64,000 nt of DNA from Symsagittifera roscoffensis (taxonomy: Eukaryota; Xenacoelomorpha; Acoela; Convolutidae), in contig NC_087065.1 in the NCBI RefSeq assembly GCF_963678635.1, forward strand, positions 22,837,254-22,901,253, read 5' to 3'. The notes under the pieces were generated by a model. It was not told where the DNA came from and did no database searches. It saw only the letters and a list, made by a program, of their open reading frames with translations. Both the position numbers and the translations under genes were made by a program. This document shows, piece by piece, positions 1 through 15,000 of this stretch (positions are counted from its first letter, which is position 1; each line of letters begins with the position of its first letter).

Positions 1-3000
1 TAATTAGTATGAATTAATTTCAACGCATTTCTTAGTCGTTCATTTATGCTTAAGCTTAAAAGTTCTGATAATAAGGCCAATTTGAGTGATAATCAGATTC
101 AAAATATTGTGAAGTTCTCACTGAAAGTTGGTCCAAAAATCTTCAGTGAGAGCTGCAATGGTGGCTTGCTCACGGGAGTTTGTTGTTTTAAACTTGCGGT
201 AAAAGAACATAATATGAGTAAATAAGTGATTACATATTTGTTAACCTTGTGTAACAAAAGTAAGTAGTGGATAATTACAAAATATCGACTAATTGATTTG
301 TTTTGACTAGCTATCCTTTTAGAATAATCCTAAGTTAGTGTCTTTGATTGATTTTTTGGAGTAGTGAGTTTTCAAGCAGACAAGGGGTAACTTATGCATC
401 AAAAATAATGAGTTTTTACAATTTTTGATAATTGACGCTAAAAAATATAAAAACTGGATAATTCTGTTGTATCTTGATCATTTCCAGATTAAAAAAAAAC
501 ACCTAAATCTGCACTACAAGTTGAGTTCAAAATTAGAATTAAGGTTGAAGCAAAAACATACGGTTATCTGGATCAGAAATTTCCTTTCTGAAGCTTCTTA
601 GCAAATGGGTTTTTCGGCAAAACTTTGCATTGGAAAAATAAACGATTTTTGAAATGATAACATTTTACACATAAAATTCAATTTTCAAAAAATTGGTATC
701 CGAAATGGATTTAATTGGAAGACGGTAGATCAGACAGAAAACAAAAAAGGCCTAAGTTGAAGTTTTTTGTCAAGTAAAACAGAAATTTTATTTTCTTTTA
801 CAGATTTTGAGATCAAATTGATTCAACTCAAAATATAGTTTCTCAATTCGTAGGATTTTTACTATCTGAAACTTCCCATCCAAAAAGTTTTTTTATCGAT
901 TTTTCAAAATAAAAATGCTTTTAAAAAAATCTAAAAAAAAAACTTTCAAAAAAAAATTCTGAAACTTACCATAACGAAGTTTTGTAAGAAAAGATAGCCC
1001 TTAAACATCTCAATTCTTAAGACTCAGCCAAAAGCGCATGTGGCGGAAAAATTGAGCTCCGGAAAAATCGGGCGATAAGACTTTGTTGAAATTTACCATA
1101 ATATCATCTCAAACCCCGTATCTTAATTCGTTGCAAAACAGATCTTCATACATTAAATGTCTATTAAAATTATATAAAGAACTCTACCCACTATCTTAAA
1201 ACATTGTAAGATTCGACGCCACAAAAATTTTCTGAAAATTACCATCTTACCACCATACTGAAACCTTACCATTCCCTAACTTAATACTTTAAAAAGCCTA
1301 TTCCATATCTTGCAGCTAATACATAGCTTGCAGACCGGATGTTCTTATCTCTATTTTAAAACATGAAAATTTGCACCCACCCCCACCTCTCATCGCTCTT
1401 CTAATACTAGCTACATTAGAAAATTTCTATGAGAACATAGTAATCATAGGAAACAATATTTTTATGAGAAATTGTAACCTGAAAAAATCTAGAAGTCGGT
1501 ACCTAGTTTATGTAATTAGATAAATTTTGATAAAAATTTTTCTAGTAATTAGTATGAAATAATTTCAACGCATTTCTATGTCGTTCATTTATGCTTATGC
1601 CTAAGGGTTCTGATTGATGATAAGGCCAATTCGACCGATAATCAGATTAAAACTATTCGGAAAATCTCATTGAAAATTGGTCCAAAGTTCTTCAATGAAA
1701 TGGTGGCTTGCTCACGGGAGTTTGTTGTTCTAAGTTTGCTGTAAAACTACATAATATGAGTTAATAAGTGGATACGTTTTTGCTTAAAAAAATGTAACAA
1801 AGTAAGTGGTGGATAATTATAAATTATCGAGTAATTGATTCGTTTTGCCTAGCTATCATTTTATAAAATTCCCAAATTAGTGTATTTGATTGAGTTCTTG
1901 CAGTTGTGAGTTTTCAAGCAGACAAGGGGTAACTTATGCATCAAAATCATTGAGTTTTTACTGTTTTTGATAGTTGACGAAAAAAAAATACAAAAATTGG
2001 ATAATTTTGTTGTATCTTGATCATTCTGGATAATAAAACACCTAAATTTGCACTGCAAGTTGAGATCAAAATTAGAATTCAGGTTAAAGCAAAAACATAT
2101 GGTCATCTGGATCAGAATTTTTTTTTCTGAAGCTTCTTAGCAAATGGGTTTTTTGTCGAAACTTTGCATCGGAAAATAAACGATTTTTGAAATGATACAA
2201 TTTTAAGTTAAAATTCAATTTTGGAGAAAATTTTTGTTCAAAATGGATTCAATTGGAAGACGGTAGATCAGGCAAAAAGCAAAAAAAGGCCTAAGTTGAA
2301 GTTTTTTGACAAAATAAAATTGAAATTTAAGTTATTTTTACAGCTTTTGAGATCAGTTTGATTCAACTCAAAATATAGTTTCTCAATTCTTAAGATTTTT
2401 ACTATCTGAGTATTTTTTTTGATTTTTCAAAATAAAAATGCTTTTCAAGATTAAAAAGCTTTTGCAAGTAATTTTTAACAAAATTTCATAAAAAAATCTG
2501 AAACTTACCATACCGAAGTTTTGTGAGAAAAAAATGCCCTCATTTCTTAAGACTTAGTCAAAAAACCCATGTGTCGGAAAAATTGAGCTCCGGAAAATTC
2601 GGGCGATAAGACTTTGTTGAAATTTACCATAACATCATCTCAAACCCCGTATCTTAATTCGTTGCAAAACAGATCTTAATACACTAAAGGTCTATTACTA
2701 TTATATAGAGAAATCTACCCACTATCTTAAAACATTGTAACATTAGACGCCACAAAAGTTTTCTGAAATTTACCATCTTACCACCATACTGAAACCTTAC
2801 CATTCCCTAACTTAAAACTTTAAAAAACCTCTTCCATGTCTTGCAGCTATTACATAGCTTGCAGACCGGATGTTCTTATCTCTATTTTAAAACATGAAAG
2901 TTTGCACCCACCCCCACCTCTCATCGCTCTTCTACTACTAGCTACATTTAAAAAATTCTATGAGAACATAGTAATAAAAGGAAACAATATTTTTCATGAG

Positions 3001-6000
3001 AAATTTTAACCTGAAAAAATCTAGAAATCTGTACCTAGTTTTAGTAATTAGATAAATTTTGATAAAGAATTTTTCTAGTAATTAGGATGAAATAATTTCA
3101 ACGCATTTCTTAGTCGTTCATTTATGCTTATGCCTAAGGGTTCTGATTGATGATAAGGCCAATTCGACCGATAATCAGACTAAAACTATTCGGAAATTCT
3201 CATTGAAAATCGCTCCAAAGTTCTTCAGTGAGAACTGCAATGGTGGCTTGCTCGCGGGAGTTTGTTGTTCTAATTTTGCTGTAAAATTACATAATTTGAG
3301 TTAATCAGTGGATACGTTTTTGTTAAAAAGTTGTAACAAACTAAGTGGTGGATAATTATAAATTATCGAGTAATTGAATCGTTTTGCCTAGCTATCATTT
3401 TATAAAAATCCTAAGTTAGTGTATTTGATTGAGTTCTTGCAGTAGTGATTTCTTGGAGTAGTGAGTTTTCAAGCAGACAAGGGGTAACTTATGCATCAAA
3501 ATTAATGAGTTTTTACAGTTTGTGATAATTGACGCTAAAAAAATATAAAAACTGGATAATTCTGTAGTATCTTGATCATTTCTAGATAATAAAACAACTA
3601 AATTTGCACTACAAGTTGAGTTCAAAATTAGAATTAATGTTAAAGCAAAAACATACGGTTATCTGGATCAGAAATTTCCTTTCTGAAGCTTCTTAGCAAA
3701 TGTGTTTTTTTGGAAAACTTTGCATCGGAAAAATAAACAATTTTTGAAATGATAACAATTTACACATAAAATTCAATTTTTGAAAAAATTTGTCCGAAAT
3801 GGATTTAATTAGAAGATGGTAGATCAGACAGAAACCAAAAAAGGCCTATGTTGAAGTTTTTTGTCAAGTAAAACTAAAATTTTATTTACTTTTACAGATT
3901 TTGAGATCAAAATGATTCAACTCAAAATATAGTTTCTCAATTCGTAGGATTTTTACTATCTGAAACTTCCCATCCAAAAATTTTTTTTCGATTTTTCAAA
4001 ACAAAAATGCTTTTCAAGATTAAAATGTATTTGCAAGTAAAATCTAAAAAAAATTTCAAAAAAAATTCTGAAACTTATCATAACGAAGTTTTGTAAAAAA
4101 AAAGATAGCCCTTAAACATCTCAATTCTTAAAAATCAGCCAAAAAACGCATGTGGCGGAAAAATTGAGCTCCGGAAAATTCGGGCGATAAGACTTTGTTG
4201 AAATTTACCATAATATCATCTCAAACTCCGTATCTTAATTCGTTGCAAAACAGATCTTAATACATTAAATGTCCATTAATATTATATAAAGAACTCTACG
4301 CACTATCTTAAAACATTGTATGATTAGACGCCACAAAAATTTTCGGAAATTTACCATCTTACCACCATACTGACACCTTACCATTCCCTAACTTAATACT
4401 TTAAAAAACCTATTCCATATCTTGCAGCTAACACATAGCTTGCAGACCGGATGTTCTTATCTCTATTTTAAAACATGAAAGTCTGCACCCACCCCCACCT
4501 CTCATCGCTCTTTTTGTACTACTAGCTAAATTAAAAAATTTCTATGAGAACACAGTAATAATAGGAAACAATATTTTTCATGAGAAATTGTAACCTGAAA
4601 AAATCTAGAAATCGGTACCTAGTTTTAGTAATTAGATAAATTTTGATAAAGAGATTTTTTAGTAATTAATATGAAATAATTTCAACGCATTTCTTAGTCG
4701 TTCATTTATGCTTATGCCTAAGGGTTCTGATTGATGATAAGGCCAATTCGACCGATAATCAGATTAAAACTGTTCGGAAATTTTCATTGAAAATCGGTCC
4801 AAAGTTCTTCAGTAAGAACTGCAATGGTGGCTTGCTCGCGGGAGTTTGTTGTTCTAAGTTTGCTGTGAAATTACATTATATGAGTAAATAAGTCGATACG
4901 TTTTTGTTAAAAAGTTGTAACAAACTAAGTGGTGGAGAATTATAAATTATTGAGTAATTGATTCGTTTTGCCTAGCTATCATTTTATAAAATTCCTAAGT
5001 TAGTGTATTTGATTGAGTTCTTGCAGTAGTGAGTTTTCAAACAGACGAGGGGTAACTTATGCATCAAAATCATTGAGTTTTTACTGTTTTTGATAATTGA
5101 CGGAAAAAAATATTAAAAATGGATAATTCTGTTGTATCTTGATCATTCTAGATAATAAAACACCTAAATTTGCACTGCAAGTTGAGTTCAAAATTAGAAT
5201 TCTGGTTAAAACAAAAATATATGGTCATCGGATCAGAAATTTCTTTTCTGAAGCTTCTTAGCAAATGGGTTTTTTGTCAAAACTTTGCATCGGAAAAATA
5301 AACGATTTTTGAAATGATACAATTTTAAAAATAAAATTCAGTATTGTGGAAAATTTTTGTCCAAAATGGATTCAATTGGAAGACGGTGGATCAGGCAAAA
5401 AGCAAAAATGGCCTAAAATGAAGATTTTTGACAAAGTAAAATTGAAAGTTGATTTATTTTTACAGCTTTTGAGATCAAGTTGATTCAACTCAAAATATAG
5501 TTTCTCAATTCTTAAGATTTTTACTATCTGAAACTTACCATCCCAAAAGTTTTTTTTTTGATTTTTTTAAATAAAAATGCTTTTCAAGAGTAAAAAGTTT
5601 TTGCAAGTAAATTTTTTAAAAAATTTCATAAAAAATACCGAAGTTTTGTAAGAAAAGATAGCCCTCAATTCTTAAGACTCAGCCAAAAAACGCATGTGGG
5701 ATGAAAATGTGAGCTCCGGAAAATTCGGGCGATAAGACTTTGTTGAAACTAACCATAATATCATCTCAAACACCGTATCTTAATTCGTTGCAAAACAGAT
5801 CTTAATACATTAAATGTCTAATAATATTATATAAAGAACTCTACCCACTATCTTAAAACATTGTAACATTAGACGCCACAAAAATTTTCTGAAATTCACC
5901 ATCGACCACCATACTGAAACCTTACCATTCCCTAATTTAATACTTTAAAAAACCTATTCCATATCTTAAAGCTAATACATAGCTTGGAGACCGGATGTCT

Positions 6001-9000
6001 ATTCTTTATTTTAAAACATGAAAGATTGCACCCACCCCCAACTCTCATCGCTCTTCTACTACTATCTACATTAAAAATTTCTATGATAACATAGTAATAA
6101 TAGCAAACAATGTTTTTAACTAGAAATTGTAATCTGAAAAAATCTAGAAATCGGTACCTTGTTTTAGTAATTTCATAATTTTTGATAAAGAATTTTTCTA
6201 GTATATAGTATGAAATAATTTCAACGCATTTCTTAGTCGTTCATTTATGCTTATGCTTAAAAGTTTTGATTGATGATAAGGTCGAATCGAGCGATAATCA
6301 GATTCAAATTATTGTGAAATTTTCATTGAAAATCGGTCCAAAAATCTTCAGTGAGATCTGCAATGGTGGCTTGCTCACGGGACTTTGTTGTTTTAAATTT
6401 GCGGTAAAAAAAATAAAATGAGTTTACAAGTGGATACGTATTTGTTAACATTTTGTAACAAAATTAAGTAGTGGATAATTTCAAAATATCGACTATTTGA
6501 TTTGTTTTGATTAGCTATCCTTTTAGAAAATTCCTAAATTAGTGTCTTTGGTTGAGTTCATGGAGTAGTGAGTTTTCAAGCAGACAAGGGGTAACTTATG
6601 CATCAAAATTAATGAGTTTTTACAGTTTTTGATAATTGACGCTAAAAAAAATATAAAAAAACTGGATAATTCTGTTGTATCTTGATCATTTCCAGATAAT
6701 AAAACACCTAAATCTGCACTACAAAATGAGTTCAAAATTAGAATTAAGGTTAAAGCAAAAACATACGGTTATCTGGATCAGAAATTTACTTTCTGAAGCT
6801 TCTTAGCAAATGGGTTTTTTGGCAAAACTTTGCATCGGAAAAATAAACGATTTTTGAAATGATAACATTTTACACATAAAATTCAATTTTCGAAAAATTT
6901 GTATCCGAAATGGATTTAATTGGAAGACGGTAGATCAGACAGAAAACCAAAAAAGGCCTAAGTTGAAGTTTTTTGTCAAGTAAAACTGAAATTTTATTTT
7001 TTACTTTTACAGATTTTGAGATCAAATTGATTCAACTCAAAATATAGTTTCTCAATTCGTAGGATTCTTACTATCTGAAACTTCCCATCCAAAAAGTTTT
7101 TTTTTCGATTTTTCAAAACAAAAATGCTTTTCAAGATTAAAATGTATTTGCAAGTAAAATCTAAAAAAAAGTTTCAAAAAAAATTCTGAAACTTACCATA
7201 ACGAAGTTTTGTAAGAAAAGATAGCGCTTAAACATCTCAATTCTTAAGACTCAGCCAAAAAACGCATGTGGTGGAAAAATTGAGCTCCGGAAAATTCGGG
7301 CGATAAGACTTTGTTGAAATTTACCATCATATCATCTCAAACCCCGTATCTTAATTCGATGCAAAACAGATCTTAATACATTAAATGTCTAATAATATTA
7401 TATAAAGAACTCTACCCACTATCTTAAAACATTGTAAGATTAGACGCCACAAAAATTTTCTGAAATTACCATCTTACCACCATACTGAAACCTTACCATT
7501 TCCTAACTTAATACTTGAAAAAACTTATTCCATATCTTGCAGCTGATACATAGCTTGCAGACCGGATGTTTTCATCTCTATTTTAAAACATGAAAGTCTG
7601 CACCCACCCCCGCCTCTCGTCGCTCTTCTACTACTAGCTACATTAAAAAATTACTATGAGAACATAGTAATAATAGGAAACAATATTTTTCCTGAGAAAT
7701 TGTAACCTGAAAAAATCTAGAAGTCGGTACCTAGTTTATGTAATTAGATAAATTTTGATAAAAATTTTTCTAGTAATTAGTATGAAATAACTTTCGTAGT
7801 CGTTCATTTATGCTTACGCCTAAGGGTTCTGATTGATGATAAATCCAATTCGACCGATAATCAGATTAAAACTATTCGGAAATTCTCATTGAAAATCGGT
7901 CCAAAGTTCTTCAGTGAGAACTGCAATGGCGGCTTGCTCGTGGGAGTTTGTTGTTCTAAGTTTGCTGTAAAACTACATAATATGAGTTAATAAGTGGATA
8001 CGTTTTTGTTAAAAAGTTGTAACAAACTAAGTGGTGGATATTTATAAATTATCGATTAATTGATTCGTTTTGCCTAGCTTCCTTTTATAAAATTCCTAAT
8101 TTAGTGTCTTGATTGAGTTCTTGCAGTAGTGAGTTTTCAAGCAGACAAGGGATAACTTATTTATCAAAATCATTGAGTTTTCACTGTTTTCGATAATTGA
8201 CGAAAAAAAATATAAAAATTGGATAATTCTGTTGTATCTTGATCATTCTAGATAATAAATACCTAAGTTTGCACTGCAAGATGATTTCAAAATTAGAATT
8301 AAGGTTAAAGCAAAAACATACGGTTATCTGGATCAGAAATTTCCTTTCTGAAGCTTCTTAGCAAATGGGTTTTTTGGCAAAACTTTGCATCGGAAAAATA
8401 AACGATTTTTGAAATGATAACATTTTACACATAAAATTCAATTTTCAAAAAATTTGTATCCGAAATGGATTTAATTGGAAGACGGTAGATCAGACAGAAA
8501 ACAAAAAAGGCCTAAGTTGAAGTTTTTTGTCAAGTAAAACTGAAATTTTATTTTTTACTTTTACAGATTTTGAGATCAAATTGATTCAACTCAAAATATA
8601 GTTTCTCAATTCGTAGGATTCTTACTATCTGAAACTTCCCATCCAAAAAGTTTTTTTTTCGATTTTTTAAAACAAAAATGCTTTTCAAGATTAAAATGTA
8701 ATTGCAAGTAAAATCTAAAAAAAGTTTCAAAACTTACCATAACGAAGTTTTGTAAGAAAAGATAGCCCTTAAACATCTCAATTCTTAAGACTCAGCCAAA
8801 AAACGCATGTGGCGGAAAAATTGAGCTCCGGAAAATTCGGGCGATAAGACTTTGTTGAAATTTACCATAATATCATCTCAAACACCGTATCTTAATTCGT
8901 TGCAAAACAGATCTTAATACATTAAATGTCTAATAATATTATATAAAGAACTCTACCCACTATCTTAAAACATTGTAAGATTAGACGCCACACAAATTTT

Positions 9001-12000
9001 CTGAAATTTACCATCTTACCACCATACTGAAACCTTACCATTTCCTAACTTAATACTTTAAAAAACTTATTCCATATCTTGCAGCTAATACATAGCTTGC
9101 AGACCGGATGTTCTTATCTCTATTTTAAAACATGAAAGTTTGCACCCACCCCCACCTCTCATCGCTCTTCTACTACTAGCTACATAAAAAAATTACTATG
9201 AGAACATAGTAATAAAAGGAAACAATATTTTTCATGAGAAATTGTAACCTGAAAATTAATCTGAAATTGTTCTAGAAATCGGTACCTAGTTTATGTATTT
9301 AAATAAATTTTTCTAGTTAGTATGAAATAACTTTCTTAGTCGTTCATTTATGCTTACGCCTAAGGGTTCTGATTGATGATAAATCCAATTCGACCGATAA
9401 TCAGATTAAAACTATTCGGAAATTCTCATTGAAAATCGGTCCAAAGTTCTTCAGTGAGAACTGCAATGGCGGCTTGCTCGTGGGAGTTTGTTGTTCTAAG
9501 TTTGCTGTAAAACTACATAATATGAGTTAATAAGTGGATACGTTTTTGTTAAAAAGTTGTAACAAACTAAGTGGTGGATATTTATAAATTATCGAGTAAT
9601 TGATTCGTTTTGCCTAGCTATCCTTTTATAAAATTCCTAAGTTAGTGTCTTGATTGAGTTCTTGCAGTAGTGAGTTTTCAAGCAGACAAGGGATAACTTA
9701 TGCATCAAAATCATTGAGTTTTCACTGTTTTCGATAATTGACGAAAAAAAAATATAAAAATTGGATAATTCTGTTGTATCTTGATCATTCTAGATAATAA
9801 ATACCTAAGTTTGCACTGCAAGATGAGTTCAAAATTAGAATTCAGGTTAAAGCAAAAACATATGGTCATCTGGATTGGAAATTTCCTTTCTGAAGCTTCT
9901 TAGCAAATGGGTTTTTGTCGGAACTTTGCATCGGAAAATAAACGATTTTTTGTGAAATGATACAATATTAAACATAAAATTCAATTTTGGAGAAAATTTT
10001 TGTCCAAAATGGATTCAATTGGAAGACGGTAGATCAGGCAAAAAGCAAAAAAGTCCTAAGTTGAAGTTTTTTGACAAAAAAAATTGAAATTTAATTTATT
10101 TTTACAGCTTTTGAGATCAACTTGATTCAACTCAAAATATAGTTTCTCAATTCTTAAGATTTGTACTATCTGAAATTTTTTTTTTCGGTTTTTCAAAATA
10201 AAAATGCTTTTCAAGATTAAAAGGTTTTTGCAAGTAAATTTTTAAAAAATTTCATGAAAAAGTCTGAAACTTACCAAACTGAAGTTTTGTAAGAAAAGAT
10301 AGCCCTCAATTCTTAAGACTTAGCCAAAAAACGCATGTGTCGGAAAAATCGAGCCCCGGAAAATTTGGGCGATAAGACTTTGTTGAAACTTACTATAATA
10401 TAATCTCAAACCTCGTATCTTAATTCATGGCAAAACTGATCTTAATACATTAAATGTCTATTACTATTATATAGAGAAACCTACCCACTATCTTAAAACA
10501 TTGTAACATTAGACGCCACAAAACTTTTCTGAAATTCACCATCTTACCGCCATACTGAAACCGAACCATTCCCTAACTTAATACTTTAAAAAACCTATTC
10601 CCTATCTTACAGCTACATAGCTTGCAGACCGGATGTTCTATTCTTTATTTTAAAACATGAAAGATTGTACCCACCCCCACCTCTCATCGCTCTTTTACTA
10701 CTAGCTCCATTAAAAATTTCTATGAGAACATAGTAATAATAGCAAACAATGTTTTTAATTAGAAATTGTAATCTGAAAAAATCTAGAAATCGGTACCTAG
10801 TTTTAGTAATTTGATAAAGTTTGATAAAGTATTTTTCTAGTAATTATTATGAAATAATTTCAACGCATTTCTTTGTCGTTCATTTATGCTTTTGCTTAAA
10901 AGTTCTGATTGACGATAAGGCCAATTTGAATGATAATCAGATTCAAATTATCGTGAAATTCTCATTGAAAATTGGTCCACAAATCTCCAGTGAGATCTGC
11001 AATGGTGGCTTGCTCACGGGACTTTGTTGTTTTAGGTTTGCGGTAAAAGAAATAATATGAGTTATTAAGTTGATACGTTTTTTTAAACACTTTGTAACAA
11101 AACAAGTAGTGGATAATTTAAAATATCGACTATTTGATTTGTTTTGACTAGCTGTCTTTTTAGAAAATTCCTAAGTTAGTGTCTTTGATTGAGTTCATGG
11201 AATAGTGAGTTTTCAAGCAGACAAGGGGTAACTTATGCATCAAAATTATTGAGTTTTTAATTTTTTTGATAATTGACGATTTAACAAAACATAAAAATTG
11301 GAGAATTCTGTTGTAGCTTGATCATTTCCAGATTATAAAACACCTAAATCTGCACTACAAGTTGATTTCAAAATTAGAATTAAGGTTAAAGCAAAAACAT
11401 ACGGTTATCTCGATCAGAAATTTACTTTCTGAAGCTTCTTAGCAAATGGGTTTTTTGGCGGAACTTTGGATCGGAAAAATAAACGATATTTGAAATGATA
11501 GAATTGTACACATAAAATTCAATTTTCGAGAAAACTTTTGTCCAAAATGGATTCAATTGGAAGACGGTAGATCAGGCAGAAACCAAAAAAGGCCTAAGTT
11601 GAAGTTTTTTGACAAATAAAACTGAAATTTATTTTACTTTTACAGATTTTGAGATCAAATTGATTCAACTCAAAATATAGTTTCTCAATTCATAAGATTT
11701 TTACTATCTGAAATTTCCCATCCAAAAAGTTTTTTTTTCGATTTTCCAAAATAAAAATGCTTTTCAAGATTAAAATGTATTTGCAAGTAAAATCTAAAAA
11801 AAACTTTCAAAAAAAATTCTGAAACTTACCATAACGAAGTTTTGTAAGAAAAGATAGCCCTTAAACATCTCAATTCTTAAGACTCAGCCAAAAAACGCAT
11901 GTGGGATGAAAAAAGGAGCTCCGGAAAATTCGGGCGATAAGACTTTGTTGAAACTAACCATAATATCATCTCACACTTCGTATCTTATTTCATGGCAAAA

Positions 12001-15000
12001 CTGATCTTAATACATTAAATGTCTATTACTATTATATAGAGAAATTTACCCACTATCTTTAAACCTTGTAAGATTAAACGCCAAAAAATTTTCTGAAATT
12101 CACCATCTACCACCATACTGAAACCTTACCATTCCCTAATTTAATACTTTAAAAAACCTATTCCATATCTTGCAGCTAATACATAGCTTGGAGACCGGAT
12201 GTCTATTCTTTATTTTAAAACATGAAAAATTGCACCCACCCCCACCTCTCATCGCTCCTCTACTACTAGCTACATTAAAAATTTCTATGAAAACATAGTA
12301 ATAATAGCAAACAATGTTTTTAACTAGAAATTGTAATCTAAAAAAATCTAGAAATCGGTACCTAGTTTTAGTCATTTGATAAATTTTGATAAAGAATTTT
12401 TGGAGTAATTACCAGGAAATAATTTAACGCATTTCTTAGTCGTTCATTTATGCTCATGCTTAAAGGTTCTGATTGATGATAGGCCAATTCGAGCGATAAT
12501 CAGAATCAAATTATCGTGAAATTCTCATTGAAAATCGGTCCAAAAATCTTCAGTGAGAACTGTAATAGTGGCTTGCTCACGTTACTTTGTTGTTTTAAAA
12601 TTGCGGTGAAAGAAATAATATGAGTTATTAAGTGGATACGTATTTGTTAACCATTTTTAACAAAAGTAAGTAGTGGATAGTTATAAAATATTGACTAATT
12701 GGTTTGTTTTGACAAGATATAGAAATTTTAGAAAATTCCTAATTCAGTGTCTTCGATTGAGTTCATGGAGTAGTGAGTTTTCAAGCAGACAAGGGGTTAC
12801 TTATGCATCAAAATCATTAAGTTTTTACTGTTTTTGATAATTGACAATAAAAAATATATAAAAATTAGATAATTCTGTTGTATCTTGATCATTTCCAGAC
12901 AATAAAACACCTAAATCTGCACTACAAGTTGGTTCAAAATTAGAAATAAGGTTAAAGCAAAAACATACGGTTATCTGGATCAGAAATTTCCTTTATGAAG
13001 CTTCTTAGCAAATGGGTTTTTTGGCGGAACTTCGGATCAGAAAAACAAACGATTTTTGAAATGATACAATTTTACAGATAAAATTCAATTTTCGAGAAAA
13101 CTTTTGTCCAAAATGGATTCAATTGGAAGACGGTAGATCAGGCAGAAACCAAGAAAGGCCTAAGTTGAAGTTTTTTGACAAATAAACTGAAATTTATTTT
13201 ACTTTTACAGATTTTAAGATCAAATTGATTCAACTCAAAATATAGTTTCTCAATTCTTAAGATTTTTACTATCTGAAATTTCCCATCCAAAAAGTTTTTT
13301 TATCGATTTTCCAAAATAAAAATGATTTTCAAGATTAAAATGTATTTGCAAGTAAAATCTAAAAAAAACTTTCAAAAAAAATTCTGAAACTTACCATAAC
13401 GAAGTTTTGTAAGAAAAGATAGCCCTTAAACATCTCAATTCTTAAGACTCAGCCAAAAAACGCATGTGGGATGAAAATGTGAGCTCCGGAAAATTCGGGC
13501 GATAAGACTTTGTTGAAACTAACCATAATATCATCTCAAACCCCGTATCTTAATTCGTTGCAAAACAGATCTTAATACATTAAATGTCTAATAATATTAT
13601 ATAAAGAACTCTACCCACTATCTTAAAACCTTGTAAGATTAAACGCCACAAAAAATTTCTGAAATTTACCATCTTACCACCATACTTACCATTCCCTAAC
13701 TTAATACATTAAAAATCCTATTCCATATCTTGCAGCTAAAACATAGCTTGCAGACCAGATGTTCTATTCTCTATTTTAAAACATGAAAGTCTTCATCCAC
13801 CCCCACTTCACATCGCTCTTCTACTACTAGCTACATTAAAAATTTCTATGAGAACTTAGTAATAATAGCAAACAATATTTTTAATGAGAAATTGTAACCT
13901 GAAAAAATCAAGAAATCGGTACCTAGTTTTAGTTATTTGATAAAAGTTGTAGGAATTTTTCTAGTAATTAGTATGAAAAAATTTCAACGCATTTCTTATT
14001 CGTTAAATTATGCTTATGCTTAAAGTTTTGATTGATGATAAGGCCAATTCGAGCGATAATCAGATTCAAAAATTTGTGAAATTCTCATTGAAAATCGGTC
14101 CAAAAATCTTCAGTGAGATCTGCAATGGTGGCTTGCTCACGGGAGTTTGTTTTTTCTAAGTTTGCGGTAAGAGAAATAAAATGAGTTGACAAGTGGATAC
14201 GTATTTGTTAACATTTTGTAACAAAAGTAAGTAGTGGACAATTTTAAAATGTCGACTATTTGATCTGTTTTGACTAGCTATCCTTTTAGAAAATTCCTAA
14301 GTTAGTGTCTTTGATTGAGTTCATGGAATAGTGAGTTTTCAAGCAGACAAGGGGTAACTTATGCATCAAAATTATTAAGTTTTTAATGTTTTTGATAATT
14401 GACGATTTAACAAAACATAAAAATTGGAGAATTCTGTTGTAGCTTGATCATTTCCAGATTATAAAACACCTAAATCTGCACTACAAGTTGATTTCAAAAT
14501 TAGAATTAAGGTTAAAGCAAAAACATACGGTTATCTCGATCAGAAATTTACTTTCTGAAGCTTCTTAGCAAATGGGTTTTTTGGCGGAACTTTGGATCGG
14601 AAAAATAAACGATATTTGAAATGATAGAATTGTACACATAAAATTCAATTTTCGAGAAAACTTTTGTGCAAAATGGATTCAATTGGAAGACGGTAGATCA
14701 GGCAGAAATCAAAAAAGGTCTAAGTTGAAGTTTTTTGACAAGCAAAATTGAAATTTAATTTACTTTTACAGGTTTTGAGACTAATATGATTCAACTCAAA
14801 TATAGTTTCTCAACTCTTAAAATTTTTACTATCTGAAACTTGCCATCCAAAATTTTTTTTCTATTTTTTGAAATAAAAATGCTTTTCAAGAATAAAATGT
14901 ATTTGCAAGTAAATTTTTAAAACATTTCAAAAAAAACTCTGAAACTTACCATAACGAAGTTTTGTAAGAAAAGATAGCCCTTAAACATCTCAGTTCGTAA

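Noticed and set aside
1321-1420. CTACTACTAG at the end of the C-rich patch as a Helitron 3' end (CTAG)
   Set aside because: No hairpin precedes it and no matching TC start or AT target sites were found; units simply abut in tandem.
1861-8730. Related minus-strand frames of 60-81 codons at 1,861, 3,416 and 6,523 with CLKTH and ILMHKLPLV
   Set aside because: They come from homologous positions of the 1.55-kb unit, but starts, ends and frames shift between units and most units lack them. Repeat conservation explains them.
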